This document shows, one piece after another, positions 45,595 through 57,355 of a stretch of DNA of 64,000 nt; within the stretch, counting starts at the first letter, position 1; each line of letters begins with the position of its first letter. Source of the stretch: Polytrichum commune (taxonomy: Eukaryota; Streptophyta; Polytrichopsida; Polytrichales; Polytrichaceae); contig OX485809.1 of the NCBI GenBank assembly GCA_950295325.1, positions 436,001 through 500,000 on the forward strand, read 5' to 3'. The notes under the pieces were generated by a model. That model did not search any database, had not been told where the DNA came from, and was given only the letters and a program-made list of their open reading frames with translations. The translations under genes were made by a program, and so were the position numbers.

Positions 45595-47692
45595 GGCCAT
45601 CGCCACCGTTCCCCCCAACGGCCATGCCAACAGCAGGTGGCCGGGGTGGGTCCCGGTACATCCGCCACCGCCCTCCCGGCAACCCTAAACCCACTACCGG
45701 TCACGCCATCCCAGCTGCCTTGGACGGCAGCTTGGTGTGCAATTTTTCCACCCTCCAAAACTTGACTTTTTCAGTCTGACACTGTTGGAGGTTTTGTCAA
45801 TGGCTGGTCGGAGGGAACAAGGTGTGGAATGGGATCACCGGAAGGGGGCCAGCAAAAGGTCCAATAAAAATGTATATTAAATATAAAAGAAATATATTAA
45901 AGTAAAAGAGCATAAAGTAAAAACATCATACATACAAATGTTAAATATAATGTAACTCATAGTTATTTAATTTAATATTTTAAATTATTTCAATGACTAA
46001 ATAATTGAACGCTATCATGGTAGTTTTTAAATAACCTCAAATTTAGCTTAAATTAAGATAATAATAGACGGCCAAACACCTATAGGTATGTGTTGGTTTT
46101 TGTCATTGTCAGGATAAGAATGCTTTGCGTGCAATTTTATATAAAATAAAATAATATTTTATAAGATTATATAATGATGTGACCAATGTAACCAATACCC
46201 TACCGAGGTATTAGTCACATTAGTCACAACGTTATAAAATCTTGCACAACTCTCACACCGTGAGGCTTAACTTTGTTACAATTTTTGGTATAGTTGGCAC
46301 ATTAGAGAAGGTTCAATTGTGCAAATTTTTACGGTCATTTGATATTGTGACATATTGTAATGAATTTTTATTTTTTATTTGCTTTAAATTCAATTGGAAA
46401 TTGAGAAATCGTTAAAATGGTCTAGTACATGTTGGAGTGTGTTGGTTTTGGTCATGGTTATGATAGGAATTTCTTCACATGCAAATTCATATATAATAAA
46501 ATGAAATTGTAGACGATTGTATAAGGATGTGACTAATGTGACTAATACCTTACCAAGGTATTAGTCACATTAGTCACAACATTATAAAATCTTGCACAAC
46601 TCTCATACCTCGAGGCCTAAGTTTGTGATAATTTTTTGTATAATTGCTACATCAAGGAAGTTTGGATTTTGGAAATTTTTACGGTCAACTGATATTGTGA
46701 CATATTATTATTATTATTATTATTATATTCTCTTTAAATTGAATTTGAAATTGAGAAATCGTTAAAATGGTCTAGTACATGTTGGAGTGTGTTGGTTTTG
46801 GTCATGGTAATGATAGGAATGTTTCACATGCAAATTCATATACAATACAATAAGATTAGAGACGATTGTATAATGATGTGACTAATGTGACTAATACCCT
46901 GCCGAGGTATTAGTCACATTAGTCACAACATTATAAAATCTTGCACAACTCTCATACCTCAAGGCCTAAGTTTGTGATAATTTTTTGTATAGTTGCTACA
47001 TCAAGGAAGTTTGGATTTTGGAAGTTTTTATGGTCATTTGATATTGTGACATTTTTTTTTAAAAAAATTCTCTTTAAATTCAATTTCAAATCGAGAAATC
47101 GTTAAAATGGTCTAGTACATGTTGGAGTGTGTTGGTTTTGGTCATGGTTATGATAGGAATTTCTTCACATGCAAATTCATATACAATAAAATGGAATTAT
47201 AGACGATTGTATAAGGATGTGACTAATGTGACTAATACCCTGCCAAGGTATTAGTCACATTAGTCACAAGTTCACAACATTATAAAATGTTGCACGACTC
47301 TCATATCTCGAGGCCTAAAAATATGCTAAAGATGTTTTGAAATTTATGGCTAGCCAAGGTTCCCAGATTTTTGACACTCAGGTTTTGTTCGGAATGGGAA
47401 AAATCCATGACAAACTCATGGGAATTGGTGTTGGACATTTAACATCACTAAAACAATTTGACATTAGAAGGGGCGGAGAGGAAGGTGTAGGGAAGGGGGT
47501 GGAGGATGGTGGAAAGCACAAGGAAGGGGGCCTTGTCAGTGACCCCCCTCCACAGTCCGCCACGTGTGCGGTTGGCGGGCCGCTGCCCGGGCCCGCTGGC
47601 AAAGAGCACGGGAGTTGCCCCGGTACAGTAGCCGGCCCACGCCATCCAGACCCTCCCCCCGTTGGCGTTGGGGGGAATGGGTGGTGATGCCC
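45595..47692. mobile_element. Non-autonomous PIF/Harbinger-like element, 2.1 kb
   Basis: Left end GGCCATCGCCACCGTTCCCC and right end, read inward, GGGCATCACCACCCATTCCC, similar over about 27 bp. TAA lies on both sides (45592-45594, 47693-47695), the target duplication of PIF/Harbinger. GC-rich arms (45600-45850 and 47470-47690) enclose AT-rich DNA with a 350-bp satellite array. No transposase or Myb-like ORF is present. Confidence 0.8.
46092..47310. repeat. 3.5 x ~350-bp tandem satellite with hairpins
   Basis: Units start at about 46091, 46441, 46791 and 47131 with GTTGGTTTTGGTCATGG; spacing is 350, 350 and 340 bp. Each unit has a hairpin of about 49 bp: GTGACTAATGTGACTAATAC, a short loop, then its complement ending TTAGTCACATTAGTCAC. 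Hairpins are at 46179-46228, 46529-46577, 46878-46926 and 47219-47267. The right stems are the same in all units, while the first unit's left stem is diverged. Confidence 0.95.
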
Positions 47693-48569
47693 TAACACAT
47701 GGTATGAGGCGCCGCACATTATGTAAATGAAAACTTTTTGGGTCTGAATTAATATCTTTAAAAGTCACATATCATGGCTATGTCTGTAAATACCCATCTC
47801 CAGTAATTGCACTTGTCAGAGTCATAAGGTTTGAATAAGTGTTGGAATAAGTGAGCGATGTTTCTTTGGACATCAATCATGGTTTCAGGAGAGGCCCCTC
47901 CTCAGCTTAACTTACTCCAATCTATGTTCGGAGAAAACCGACGGCTACTTCATTATCAGCCGATGGATTTCCCCTCATGGTCGGTCCAAATTTCCAACCA
48001 TTGGATGGCAATCCGACTGTAATTTCAATCCTCCGGCAATTAGCCGATGGACCATAAAATGTTCCGGAAATGTAGCCGATTCTTCTTGTGAGTTGCTGGA
48101 TTTCAGCCGGAAGCATCCAGAGCGTTATTTGTCTGGGGCATCTGATGATGCACTTGCGGAAGTACCCTAAACCTTAAACTTTTTGAATTATGCAACCTTT
48201 CCATGACCAAATCCAATTGCTTCTATGAAGAATTGGGGGACCCTTGGCCTTCAAGCGGTGAAGGCATTGCTAAGTTCAATTCCTTCCAAGGATATTAACT
48301 CTTCAAATTTAAAGTTTTGAACACGCCTTTCTTTTCACTTATTCAAGATTTTGTACTAAGAAATGATTTCTAATAACTTTTCATACATTTTTAAAACAAT
48401 TAGTGCCGATATGAATTCCATTTAATCGGATATTGGCCAATGAAAATATGAAAATATAAGCAATTGGCTGATTGATTTTACAAAAGACCGGCTCTTGCCG
48501 ATGTAAATTGGAAAAAATCCGACCCTTTGTAGCAACTACCGGCAATTAGCCACTAAGGCTTCAAAAACT
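47693..48569. other. Spacer
   Basis: No gene recognised. Short strings of the form AGCCGATGG recur at 47950-48070 without regular spacing. Confidence 0.4.
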
Positions 48570-48947
48570 TCCCGAACTCTGACTCCAATCTGACAGACTT
48601 GTACTTGAAAACGTGTGGACCAGTGCCCGGGAAGTTTTTGGGCATAGTTGGTCAAGATCCTAGTGATTCTAAATCCATCCAATTACATGTTGACATCTTC
48701 CGGATATGCTTTATTCATTTGAGGTATATTCTATAGATTCCTCTAAAATGATCTGTAATTCTCCTGAAGTCTCCAACTTCAACTGGCTATTTTTCAAACT
48801 CAACTGGTTCGTCTGTAACGAACCGCCGGTTCTTCCTGGACATAGGTGTGGACAACCTTTCAAAAACCTCCCCCAAACTGAATGAATTGGAGCCACCTTG
48901 GGACCCAATGCCATTTCTAAATATTAAATATTAACTTATACAAAGTA
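48570..48947. repeat. Dispersed repeat related to 1-130 and 9740-10140
   Basis: Contains GACAGACTTGTACTTGAAAA (shared with the window start), a stretch GATCCTAGTGATTCTAAATC shared in diverged form with 9767, and a single CTTCAACTGGCTATTTTTC unit equivalent to the 49-bp array at 9886. No gene. Confidence 0.75.
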
Positions 48948-49680
48948 GTTGAAGGGCATGCTAGTTAATTTGAACACAAAACCAATCATGTGTTCAAATA
49001 AGATTCAATAAAAGTGAAATTTGACAACACATACTCTTCATCAAATGAATATAGAAGCCGGCTCGGGGCTTCCTTTGGAGCATGGCACCAATGAAGAGTC
49101 TCTTCATCCACATTAAGGGTGTGGGGGGGGAACTCTATTTTTAAAGTTGAGGCATGGGCATGTGGAAACCCTTATAAAAACTTGCATATACAAAAATTTC
49201 ATGGTCAAAAAAGAGACTATAAATCAAACCATAGATTGCATCATAGGTTTGTGTATCTATGCCCAAACTCCCATAGTAAATTGCGTCACTAAAATAAAAA
49301 CAATTGGCCAGTTTTTTTGACCTTCCTTGGATACACCGTAGAGGGCTCTCTATTCCATCTTTACATGTGCCAGAAAGTAGTTTCCACGTGGGATACAAGT
49401 GAGTCTTAATGAGTGTGAGCATGACATGTGGCAAAATTTGAGGAAATAAAATATTATTTTGTGTCGGAATAAAGAGCCCTCTACATTATGCTCATAAATC
49501 ACTGTGTATTAGCAAAGACATTAAAGTATGACTTGAGCATATGACAAATGTTGCCTTATAGATTAGCACAAATGAACTTTAGGGAGGTTTAAGATATATT
49601 TGGATGGAGATATACTCCTTATTGAGTCTAAGAAACCTTAGGAGGCCCTTATTGTATACTTACTTGTTCCCCAAAAGTTT
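48948..49680. repeat. Dispersed repeat, copy 2 (with 13597-14386)
   Basis: Begins AGTTGAAGGGCATGCTAGTT as copy 1 and follows it to the stretch AAACCTTAGGAGGCCCTTAT. Non-coding in both copies. Confidence 0.8.
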
Positions 49681-50230
49681 ATAAAACCCCATTTGTTTGT
49701 ACAAAACTAGGTGAAACCATACCCCAAGGCCTTCCACATGTATACGTTGTAAGCCAAAGCAGAATCAAATACCTCTTATACGGCCACATGGTACCATACG
49801 GAGTACATTGAGTGCCTCCCCCTGCCCCCCAATCTTCATTAAGTTTTGACTTTGGTGCTCCATACCAAAACATATGAACCAATGGAACATTGGTTTGTGG
49901 TGGGCATTTCTTTGGAAACACCTCCCAAGCCAAGGATGTAGCATTTGGAAAGGCATCAAAGAGTATAAGCTTACTCTTCCACCTATAGGTGGATACCAAG
50001 TCTTGCAAACCAATTTGTGGTAGAATAATGAACTCCAAGGATAAGGGCTACCCAACTCAATAAGATCGGGCTACACACCATTAAGGACATGTGGCATTGC
50101 AAGAATAACCAACTCCTTCAATGGATGGTCATCAAGTGCATGTTTAGGATAGACAATAAAAAGCAAGGGAATCTTAAGAACCTTCAAGTTGTTAGCTCCA
50201 TCCCTTATTGGTGATGGCAAATGGCTACAC
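49679..50230 (-). pseudogene. Degraded ORF, possibly F-box/leucine-rich-type
   Basis: On the minus strand two overlapping frames are open. Stitching gives NNLKVLKIPLL, HPLKELVILAMP, LEFIILPQIGLQDLVS, LILFDAFPNATSLAWEVFPK and MFWYGAPKSKLNEDWG. The spacing of leucines with FPNATSLAWE and WYGAPKSKL resembles the C-terminal part of plant F-box/leucine-rich proteins, but this is weak. A frame change near 50030 and a stop in the HVLNGV region show decay. Confidence 0.3.
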
Positions 50231-53009
50231 ATACTCCTAGTCATGCACCTAGAGGGAGTTGGATTTGGTATTTTGATTACCTTGTCTAGATGGTAGGATG
50301 CTCTCCCAGAGGTAAGTTTCAGGAGTTGTAAGTTATTTTGTCCTATTCCCTATGAGAGGTTATTGGCTCCATTTCCTCCACCTATGCTTGATTACTTCCG
50401 GGTTCCACCTCAAACCTCTATAATCAACTCAGACAAACCTAGTGACATGGATGTTAGTATAAATAATAGTCAATTTCTCCTTGTCAAAGTCATGAAATTC
50501 AACATGAGTCCTAGTTAACTTTCATTTGAAATGTTCGTTGAAAGATGTGATGTCATTCCAATTAACCAACAAAAGGTTGAAATGGCATTATGGTAAAGCT
50601 TTTCTAAGTTGGAATGCAACCATTGATAGATTTGGCCATAATTGTGATCCTCTAGGTTGACTTTAGCCAACAAGATCTAACAATTCAAATTGTTTTGGTA
50701 ATTTTACTAAAAAATATTCAAATTTTAATGTTGATTGTTGTGAGCAAGAATCTTTAACCACCCTTAATTGCGTCCTAGTCCGGGTGGAGGACTCCTCTTC
50801 ACACTACCAACTTAGCAATTCACATGTGCATTTTTGACTTGAATGATGGTGAGGAAAGTGGTGTGTACAACACCATTTTTATTAACGAAACAAACAAACA
50901 TTCATAAATGCTTAGTCACAATACAATGTCAATAATCAACGAATTCAATGTATCCTTGCAACCTCTACCTAATGCCACCCCTCTGCTCCGAAGGAGAAAC
51001 CAAGCCTATCGCATGTCTCAACCGTCCATTAGCCACAAACCATCCCCAATGCAGACTTTTGAACCTCCCGCCCAACCTGCTGCAATCCTCCAATGGTCCC
51101 CAAACAAACAAACAAATTTCAACGAATGGCTTCCCTGCGAGTTACGTCTGTGCAGAGTAGCCTAACCTCTGGTCCACATCCCTTGAATCACTGGGAATCC
51201 TTGGAACCGAACTCACAGCCATGCATGCTGTGACTGAATGTCGAACAACTTCGAATGAATCCACCCGTCTCACCCCCTTGCAAATTTCCCGGTCGATACT
51301 TTTGCCCCAGAGTTCACAACAAAAACCATTCACTGATCCTTGCCTCGCTGCACCCCTTCCTCAGTTTTCCCTCGTCATCGAGATCCCTTGACGCATCAGC
51401 ACCACTGCCGAGCAAGTCATTGTAAGCTCCACCGTCTTCGCAATCTGTAGTGAGCTCGCTGAATAGTTCACCGAGCCTCAAGTCGCGCTGTCGGCACCTG
51501 CAGGAAAGGTGTAGGCTGTTTGTCTACACGATTTGCCAGTTGCTCGCTCTGGAGACCTGAATTAATGCCCCTCAAATCCAATCTCTCTCGACTACAAACG
51601 ATGGTTACTAATGATGAGTATACCACCCCCCTTCATACAGCTCACTTGCACTGCCGAAGTTTTTTTCCCTTGCATCAGAAACAAGGCTTGGTGGGTTCAA
51701 CATCTAGCGAGGAAATCACACGGCTCGCAGATGTGAGGTAAAGTAGGCACCCTCTTGGTTTCCAAGCCAAAGGGTTGAATTGTGCTTACCCTTAGGTCAC
51801 AAATAAAAATTTCTAAGGTTCGAAAGTCTTATGAATAAAAATGTTGTAGTTAGCCTTCTAAGCATCTAATTAGCCCAATCTAAGCTTAGTTATCTTAAAA
51901 TCGGCAACCTAGACCCTTCTAATGTAGTTCAACTACTAAAATTCAACATAAAGGAGATCAAATACTAATATAATATTTTAGAACTTCTAACTATTTGAGA
52001 ATGAAAATGAAGAAATGAGGTTTATGTAAGCTGCCTCACGGAAATGCTTATAATTTTTAATAAAAAATTTAGATTTCAATCAAACTAATATATATAGAGA
52101 AATAACTTTAAGACCTATCTAAGCATATAAAAATGATTGAAAATGGGCTTTTCAGCTAGCCGAGGAAAGCTACAAAGTTAGCAGTACCACAATAGAAGCT
52201 ATCTCACGGAAACGTTCATAACTTCTAAATATAATTTTACGTTTTAATAAAACTACTTTTGCTGAAAAGAAAATTTTAACATCTATCTATGCATATAAAA
52301 TACGTTGGAATCGGACTTAAAGGTAAAATGTCACAAACTTTTGAAGTACACTGTCTCTTTTTGGTTCAAAATCACTAACTAATATGATATTCTATATGAA
52401 CTAATTTTGCTATACTAACAAGAAAAAATAAATAAAGATATAACTTGAATACAAAAAGATAAAGACTAAATGAAATATAGAAAAATACTTTATTTGAATA
52501 ATAAGAACAACATACTCATTCTCAAAGCGCACAAACACTCAAACTAGTAAATACTAACAGTGGGTCCTTCGATCAAATGATTAATCGAAGTCGGAAGTTT
52601 TTGGATGGAGAAGAAAACGGCTATGTTTGGAGGGGGTTGGGTCTCTATAGGCCCAACACTGAGGAATAATTCGCAAAATAAAACAATGATGATGTTGAAG
52701 GGAGCTTCGACGCCCCTTAAATAAGGTTGCCTCCCGCGGTGGAGTTGAACATTTCCGTGGTATTTTGTATGCCACGTCCACCTTCGCATTGAATTCTCTT
52801 AGCCACCATCAATTCTCTGTATCCAAAAGACTTCATCCCATTTTGACATAGTAGTGTCAAAAGACACTTGTAAAATTGGATTTTTCCTCATCGAGGCGAA
52901 TTGGCTAAGTTAAAGGAGTATCTCTACTAGTCAATGTCATTTTACTCCATTATTTTAATCGTTTTGTCGCGTAGTCAATTTGGATTTGGAATATCCTAAA
53001 TCTTTAGCC
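50231..53009. other. Spacer with C-rich block and AT-rich flank
   Basis: 50760-51740 is C-rich on the plus strand and starts with the CCTAGTCCGGGTGG motif shared with 35605. 51780-52560 is AT-rich and includes two related stretches, near 52020-52060 and 52195-52250, that share CTCACGGAAA(T/C)G with TTTTAATAAA(A/-). No gene recognised. Confidence 0.4.
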
Positions 53010-53249
53010 CAGGGTTGTCTATTGTGTCGTGACGGAGGCTAATCTCGGCATAATGTCGTACCGTCACGACACGTATCCGTCACGACATTATGCCGGATGT
53101 TGTCTTTATCTTGACGGACTTTGAATATGACCGAATTTTGTATGTAATTACATTACCCCATTTCGGATACGTAAGATGTAAGATGTAAGATGTCCACGTG
53201 TGATGACATGTCAGCAAAGTAGAGGTAAAGTGGGGAAAAAATTACTAGC

Positions 53250-53425
53250 CCCCGATCCAACCCCCGTCTGCCCCCGTTTCCACCCGTTCCCACACCCGGT
53301 CCGCCCCCCCGTTCGTCGCCGTTCCTCCCCCCTCCGCTCCCGTTTCACGCCCCGTTCCCACCCGTCCGCCCCCGCGTTCCCCCGCGTTCTCCCGCATTCC
53401 CGCCCCGTCCGCCTCGTCCGTCTTT
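53250..53425 (+). repeat. C-rich array near the left end of copy B
   Basis: Repeated CCCGTTCCC/CCCGTCCGCC units; the complementary strand has close G runs. Matches the arrays in copies A and C. Confidence 0.9.
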
Positions 53426-53509
53426 TTTTCTCCCTAATTAACTAACGCCCTGCCTTCCGAATTCATCCATCCACCAAAATACATCGTAATAGCCACCCAT
53501 GTATTCAAA

Positions 53510-53810
53510 TGAATTAAGAATATCTATCACTTGCACACTAAAATAGAAGCATATGACATTTTTCATTAGTATGCTCAATAGTATCATTGATACTAAAACG
53601 CAAACTACCATCTAAAGTATTCCAATGTGCAATGCTAAATGTTATAATGTAAATACTTTTCCATTTTATGAAGTTACTAATGTTCATAAATAATATCATA
53701 TTGGCACTTTGAGTCCTCTAGGCATCTAACTTAGGTCCTTCATAAATAATATATGTGACACTAAATACCATAACCGGTTTACTTATCCACACAAAACTAA
53801 TTAGGGATCC
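53510..53810. repeat. Sequence shared with the phytocyanin introns
   Basis: Inside copy B. Runs parallel to 18000-18300 and 38995-39310 (shared blocks AGTATGCTCAA, CCAATGTGC, CTAGGCATCTA and TGACACTAAA). It is therefore a repeat present both in the introns of the phytocyanin genes and in the transposon. Confidence 0.7.
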
Positions 53811-54175
53811 CTCAAGCAACAAAATAACCAATGTAGTATGATGACCAACAAATTATCACTGCTATGGAGATTTTTGATCTATACAACAATTTGTCATAAG
53901 GACAAATACACTAAAATACACATATTTGCTACTCTATATATAACATTAAAATTTCAAATTTTGTAAGACAACGATGAACATGCATAGAAGTATGCAATAA
54001 TAAACGGTTGGTTGAATTTTTAAATAAAAATAAAAAATCCTAAAAGTGGTACAATATATTGTACAAGTAATAACTTTATTATTGGAATGATGGTACAAAT
54101 TCCCTTTATAAATTACATACATGAACAACTATGTACAATCTAATATTCCACTTCATTTCGTCAACTTGACTTCCG

Positions 54176-54736
54176 TCATGACAACCTCGTAAATCCTTGT
54201 GGCTTCCATCGAGGGTCCAATCTTGGCGGAAGACAATCCAGCCTAAGTAAATCAACATAGCTAATCGTTCGGTATTTCATCCGTTCCTTCAATAGTAGCC
54301 GATGAGGCGATAATCCTCTCATTTTCTTACGAAAATGCAAAGTCCTTGAAGATTCTCTCGCTACCTTGATTTCTTCAATGTCGATTGAATTGTCATCCAC
54401 ATCCACATCCCGGGCTTCCGTAAAATATCCGCGCTCGAATCAACCATATCATATGAATCTCTACCCACGTTTTTTGTTAGGTCCTTCTCCACCGCATCGA
54501 TCTCGAATTTGACCGCATATCGTCGTTGGTCCTCCTCCGCCTCAACTTCCATGCTTGTGTAGATTGTGAGAAGGGGTCATGACATAGTCATCATAAAATC
54601 GATCTCTAGCACTTCTCTCATCTCTCTCACGCTCGGGTGATGGATTGAATGAAATATTGGGTTCTCCTAAATTCTCTATTTTCTCATCACATCCTAGACC
54701 CTCAAACATGTCTCTCTTCTCTCTCATCCTATCCAT
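54176..54736 (-). pseudogene. Small ORF cluster within copy B
   Basis: Three consecutive minus-strand frames: MDRMREKRDMFEGLGCDEK..., MEVEAEEDQRRYAVKFEID... and MDVDDNSIDIEEIKVARESS to LPPRLDPRWKPQGFTRLS. They overlap slightly in different frames, as would a single charged protein of about 180 residues with two frameshifts. No similarity to hAT dimerisation or zinc-finger motifs is visible. Function unknown. Confidence 0.35.
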
Positions 54737-54897
54737 GATACTCTATCTTCGTCATATGTGTGAGTCTAAAGCCTCTACTTATATACTAAGCTCAAAGGAC
54801 GTCATGAAATATAGAATAATTGATGTAATCCAAGATGTAGAGGATCTAATTCTCGTTGGTAAAATAAAAACAACACAATAGAAATAAAAAGAAAGTT

Positions 54898-56003
54898 GGT
54901 GAAGTCAAAAACTTAGTTGCACTTTTTGAAAAAGTCCCCCGACACCCGCATTGAAAACCTCTTTATACCTCTTTGAAGCTTTTATATTTGATTAGTTATC
55001 CATTCATTTAACAAATCACAAATTTGTGCTTCAACCTTAGTGGTTCATATGGTATCACAACCCATATCACGCATCCGAATGCCACTCTCATTCAACAAAT
55101 CAAAAATTTGTGCTTCGACTTTAGTGGTTCATATGGTTTCACAATCCATGTCACGCATCCGAAGGCCACCCTCATTCAACAAATCACTAATTTGTGCTTC
55201 AACCTTAGTGGTTCATATGGTTTCACAACCTATGTCACGCATCCGAATGCCACTCTCATTCAACAAATCACAAATTTGTGCTTCAACCTTGGTGGTTCAT
55301 ATGGTTTCACAACCCATGTCACGCATCCGAATGCCACTCTTATTCAACAAATCACTAATTTGTGCTTCAACCTTAGTGGTTCATATGGTTTGACAACCCA
55401 TGTCGCGCATCCGAAGGCACTTTCATTCAACAAATCACTAATTTGTGCTTCAACCTTTGTGGTTCATAAACCCTAAACCCCTAAACCATTCCAAATTGCT
55501 ACCACATATGTACTATTGTTTTGTTCTCACACTCATGTAGAAGTGTTTACATAAATTCCAATAGTTCTCCTTTACACATGTCACTTTCTTCTTCAGTGTA
55601 TTGAAACTCCAACAATATCCTTTTGAGCTACAATTCGGTATTTGTGTTTCGATCACTATCATCGCTTGGATATTTATGAGGGTTAAAAAGTTTGGCTACA
55701 TTGAATATTGGGAGGTATGGGAAACGATCATTCAAAGTATGAACAACTTTTTGCACACAATATGCATCCAATAATATGAATGGTTTTAGTTCATTGGGCC
55801 CATAACATCAAGTAGCAAGGCTAGGAGGGTACCCTTTAAATACCCACAAATTTACCTCACACAAGAAGGGAAAAGCTTGCAAAACAGGGGTGAATGAATG
55901 GATAATTAATCAAATATAGAAACTTCAAAAAGACATCAAAGATTTTTTCAATGCGGATGTCGGGAGACTTTTCAAAGTGTGCAACTACCTTTTTGACCTC
56001 ACC
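54898..56003. repeat. Large inverted repeat with 112-bp arms
   Basis: Left arm 54898-55009 and right arm 55892-56003 are reverse complements with scattered mismatches (shared GTTGCAC, CCGCATTGAAAA, ATATTTGATTA, TTATCCATTCATT). The 84-bp array lies between them. The right arm continues across the nested MITE: after removal of 56004-56412 and one duplication, AAGTTT follows, matching AACTTT at the corresponding end of the left arm. Confidence 0.8.
55012..55468 (+). repeat. 5.4 x 84-bp tandem repeat
   Basis: Units of 84 bp include AATTTGTGCTTCAACCTTAG, GGTTCATATGGTTTCACAAC and CACGCATCCGAATGCCAC. The period is a multiple of three and the plus strand stays open for 150 codons, but two frames are open at once, so I take it as a non-coding minisatellite. 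Confidence 0.95.
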
Positions 56004-56412
56004 CACGGGGGATGCACTTCATTGTCAAGTTGAACACCATGTGCGATAAAACAAAATCTACTTTTATATGAAAGCATCACCAAAATGGTTCAAAAGTTTA
56101 TGATTTTTTTTCATGAGTAGATATACATAGTATCTATTACATAGTAAAAATTGGTAACCAAATTTGATGATTTGTTTTTTTTATAAAACATACCGTTTCT
56201 AACTAGAATGACGCAACATTGAACTAAACAAATTACTACAAAAAATGAAGATGACTAAAAATTTCAAAAAAATATACAAAAGATATTATCAATGGTTATG
56301 TGTATGTAGAAAAAATATCATAATTTTAAAAATTATCTATGGCATGTAATATAGGGTAGCAAACTTTTATCGCACGTGGTTATGAAATGTAAGGGGGTGT
56401 GATCCCCCCGTA
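56004..56412. mobile_element. MITE of the CACGGGGG family, nested copy, 409 bp
   Basis: Left end CACGGGGGATGCACTTCATTG; right end read inward TACGGGGGGATCACAC. Flanked by a perfect 8-bp duplication ACCTCACC (55996-56003, 56413-56420). It shares nearly its whole length with 59943-60352 and interrupts the right arm of the inverted repeat in copy B, so it is younger than that arm. Confidence 0.9.
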
Positions 56413-56420
56413 ACCTCACC

Positions 56421-57239
56421 AAGTTTTCCGTTGCTATATAGCTATTAAGATTTGTTTAGATCGTAATTTAGCCTAGATTAGAACCTTTACCACCACTTGG
56501 CATTAGTTTTGTCCTACAAACCGACATATTAATTTTAAACATTGAAAGTAACTATCCAAATAGTTTAAGCACGCGCCGGTTTGATGCTCTTTTGAGAAGG
56601 TCAATGCGGGCTTGCTACTTAATGTTATGCCCATCAGTTGCCAATGCATGAACAACACAATATCTTGTATTGTTTTCATAACTCAACTAAAGATTTCTTG
56701 CAAATTTCCTCAAGAATTTTCCCAAATTCTTGCTTGTACGACCCAACATAGGTCCATTCCTAGATTTTAAATTGACATGATAAATTGAAATAGTGAAATT
56801 GATGATTGCATTAATAGTTGTGATATCAACCATATCATATTTAAATTTCATATTCAATTTATTCAACTCTTGTAAAACATCTTCAAGCAAGTTCAAATAA
56901 AAATATAATTAAAAAAAACCTATGATCTCATACCAATGTTGCTCTTCATCTTTGAATATTCCAATAGCGCAAGCATGCATTGTAGGGACTCGGGAATAGG
57001 TCATGACATTACCGAATTGCATGAATGTGTAAAACCACTACATAATCTTCTTCAAATACATCCTTCAACAATCATTTCAGCTCGTTGCGTCGATTTGTAC
57101 TAAGGTAGAGACACCTATTCATGACAACGACCTAATTCTGCCGACTTTCAATATATACATGAACATTTCTCGCCATCATTTGTGTTGCTTCACAATTGTT
57201 TCTTTGTTTCTTTTGGATAAGTCTATGGGTCATGAATGG
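56421..57239. other. Interior of copy B without genes
   Basis: AT-rich; no supported ORF or repeat. Confidence 0.4.
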
Positions 57240-57355
57240 GTCTATGTTCCCCGTTCCCGCCCCCGCGTTCCCCCGCGTTCCCCCCCATTCCCGCCCGCGT
57301 TCCCCCCCGTCCGCCCCACCCTCGTCCCCCGTCCGCCCCACACCCTCCTTAGTCG
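57240..57355 (+). repeat. C-rich array near the right end of copy B
   Basis: Same CCCGTTCCC/CCCGTCCGCC composition as 53250-53425. The two arrays stand at equivalent positions about 4 kb apart, with the whole interior of copy B between them. Confidence 0.9.

Noticed and set aside
45410-45688. A 92-codon frame ending in Pro-rich residues
   Set aside because: It crosses the left boundary of the Harbinger-like element and has no recognised domain.
55024-55476. A 150-codon ORF with five 28-residue repeats
   Set aside because: It reads through an 84-bp minisatellite, and a second frame over the same bases is open too, so openness follows from the repeat period.
55466-55486. A telomere-like CCCTAAA string
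   Set aside because: Only two or three imperfect units; not enough for a telomeric or interstitial telomeric array.
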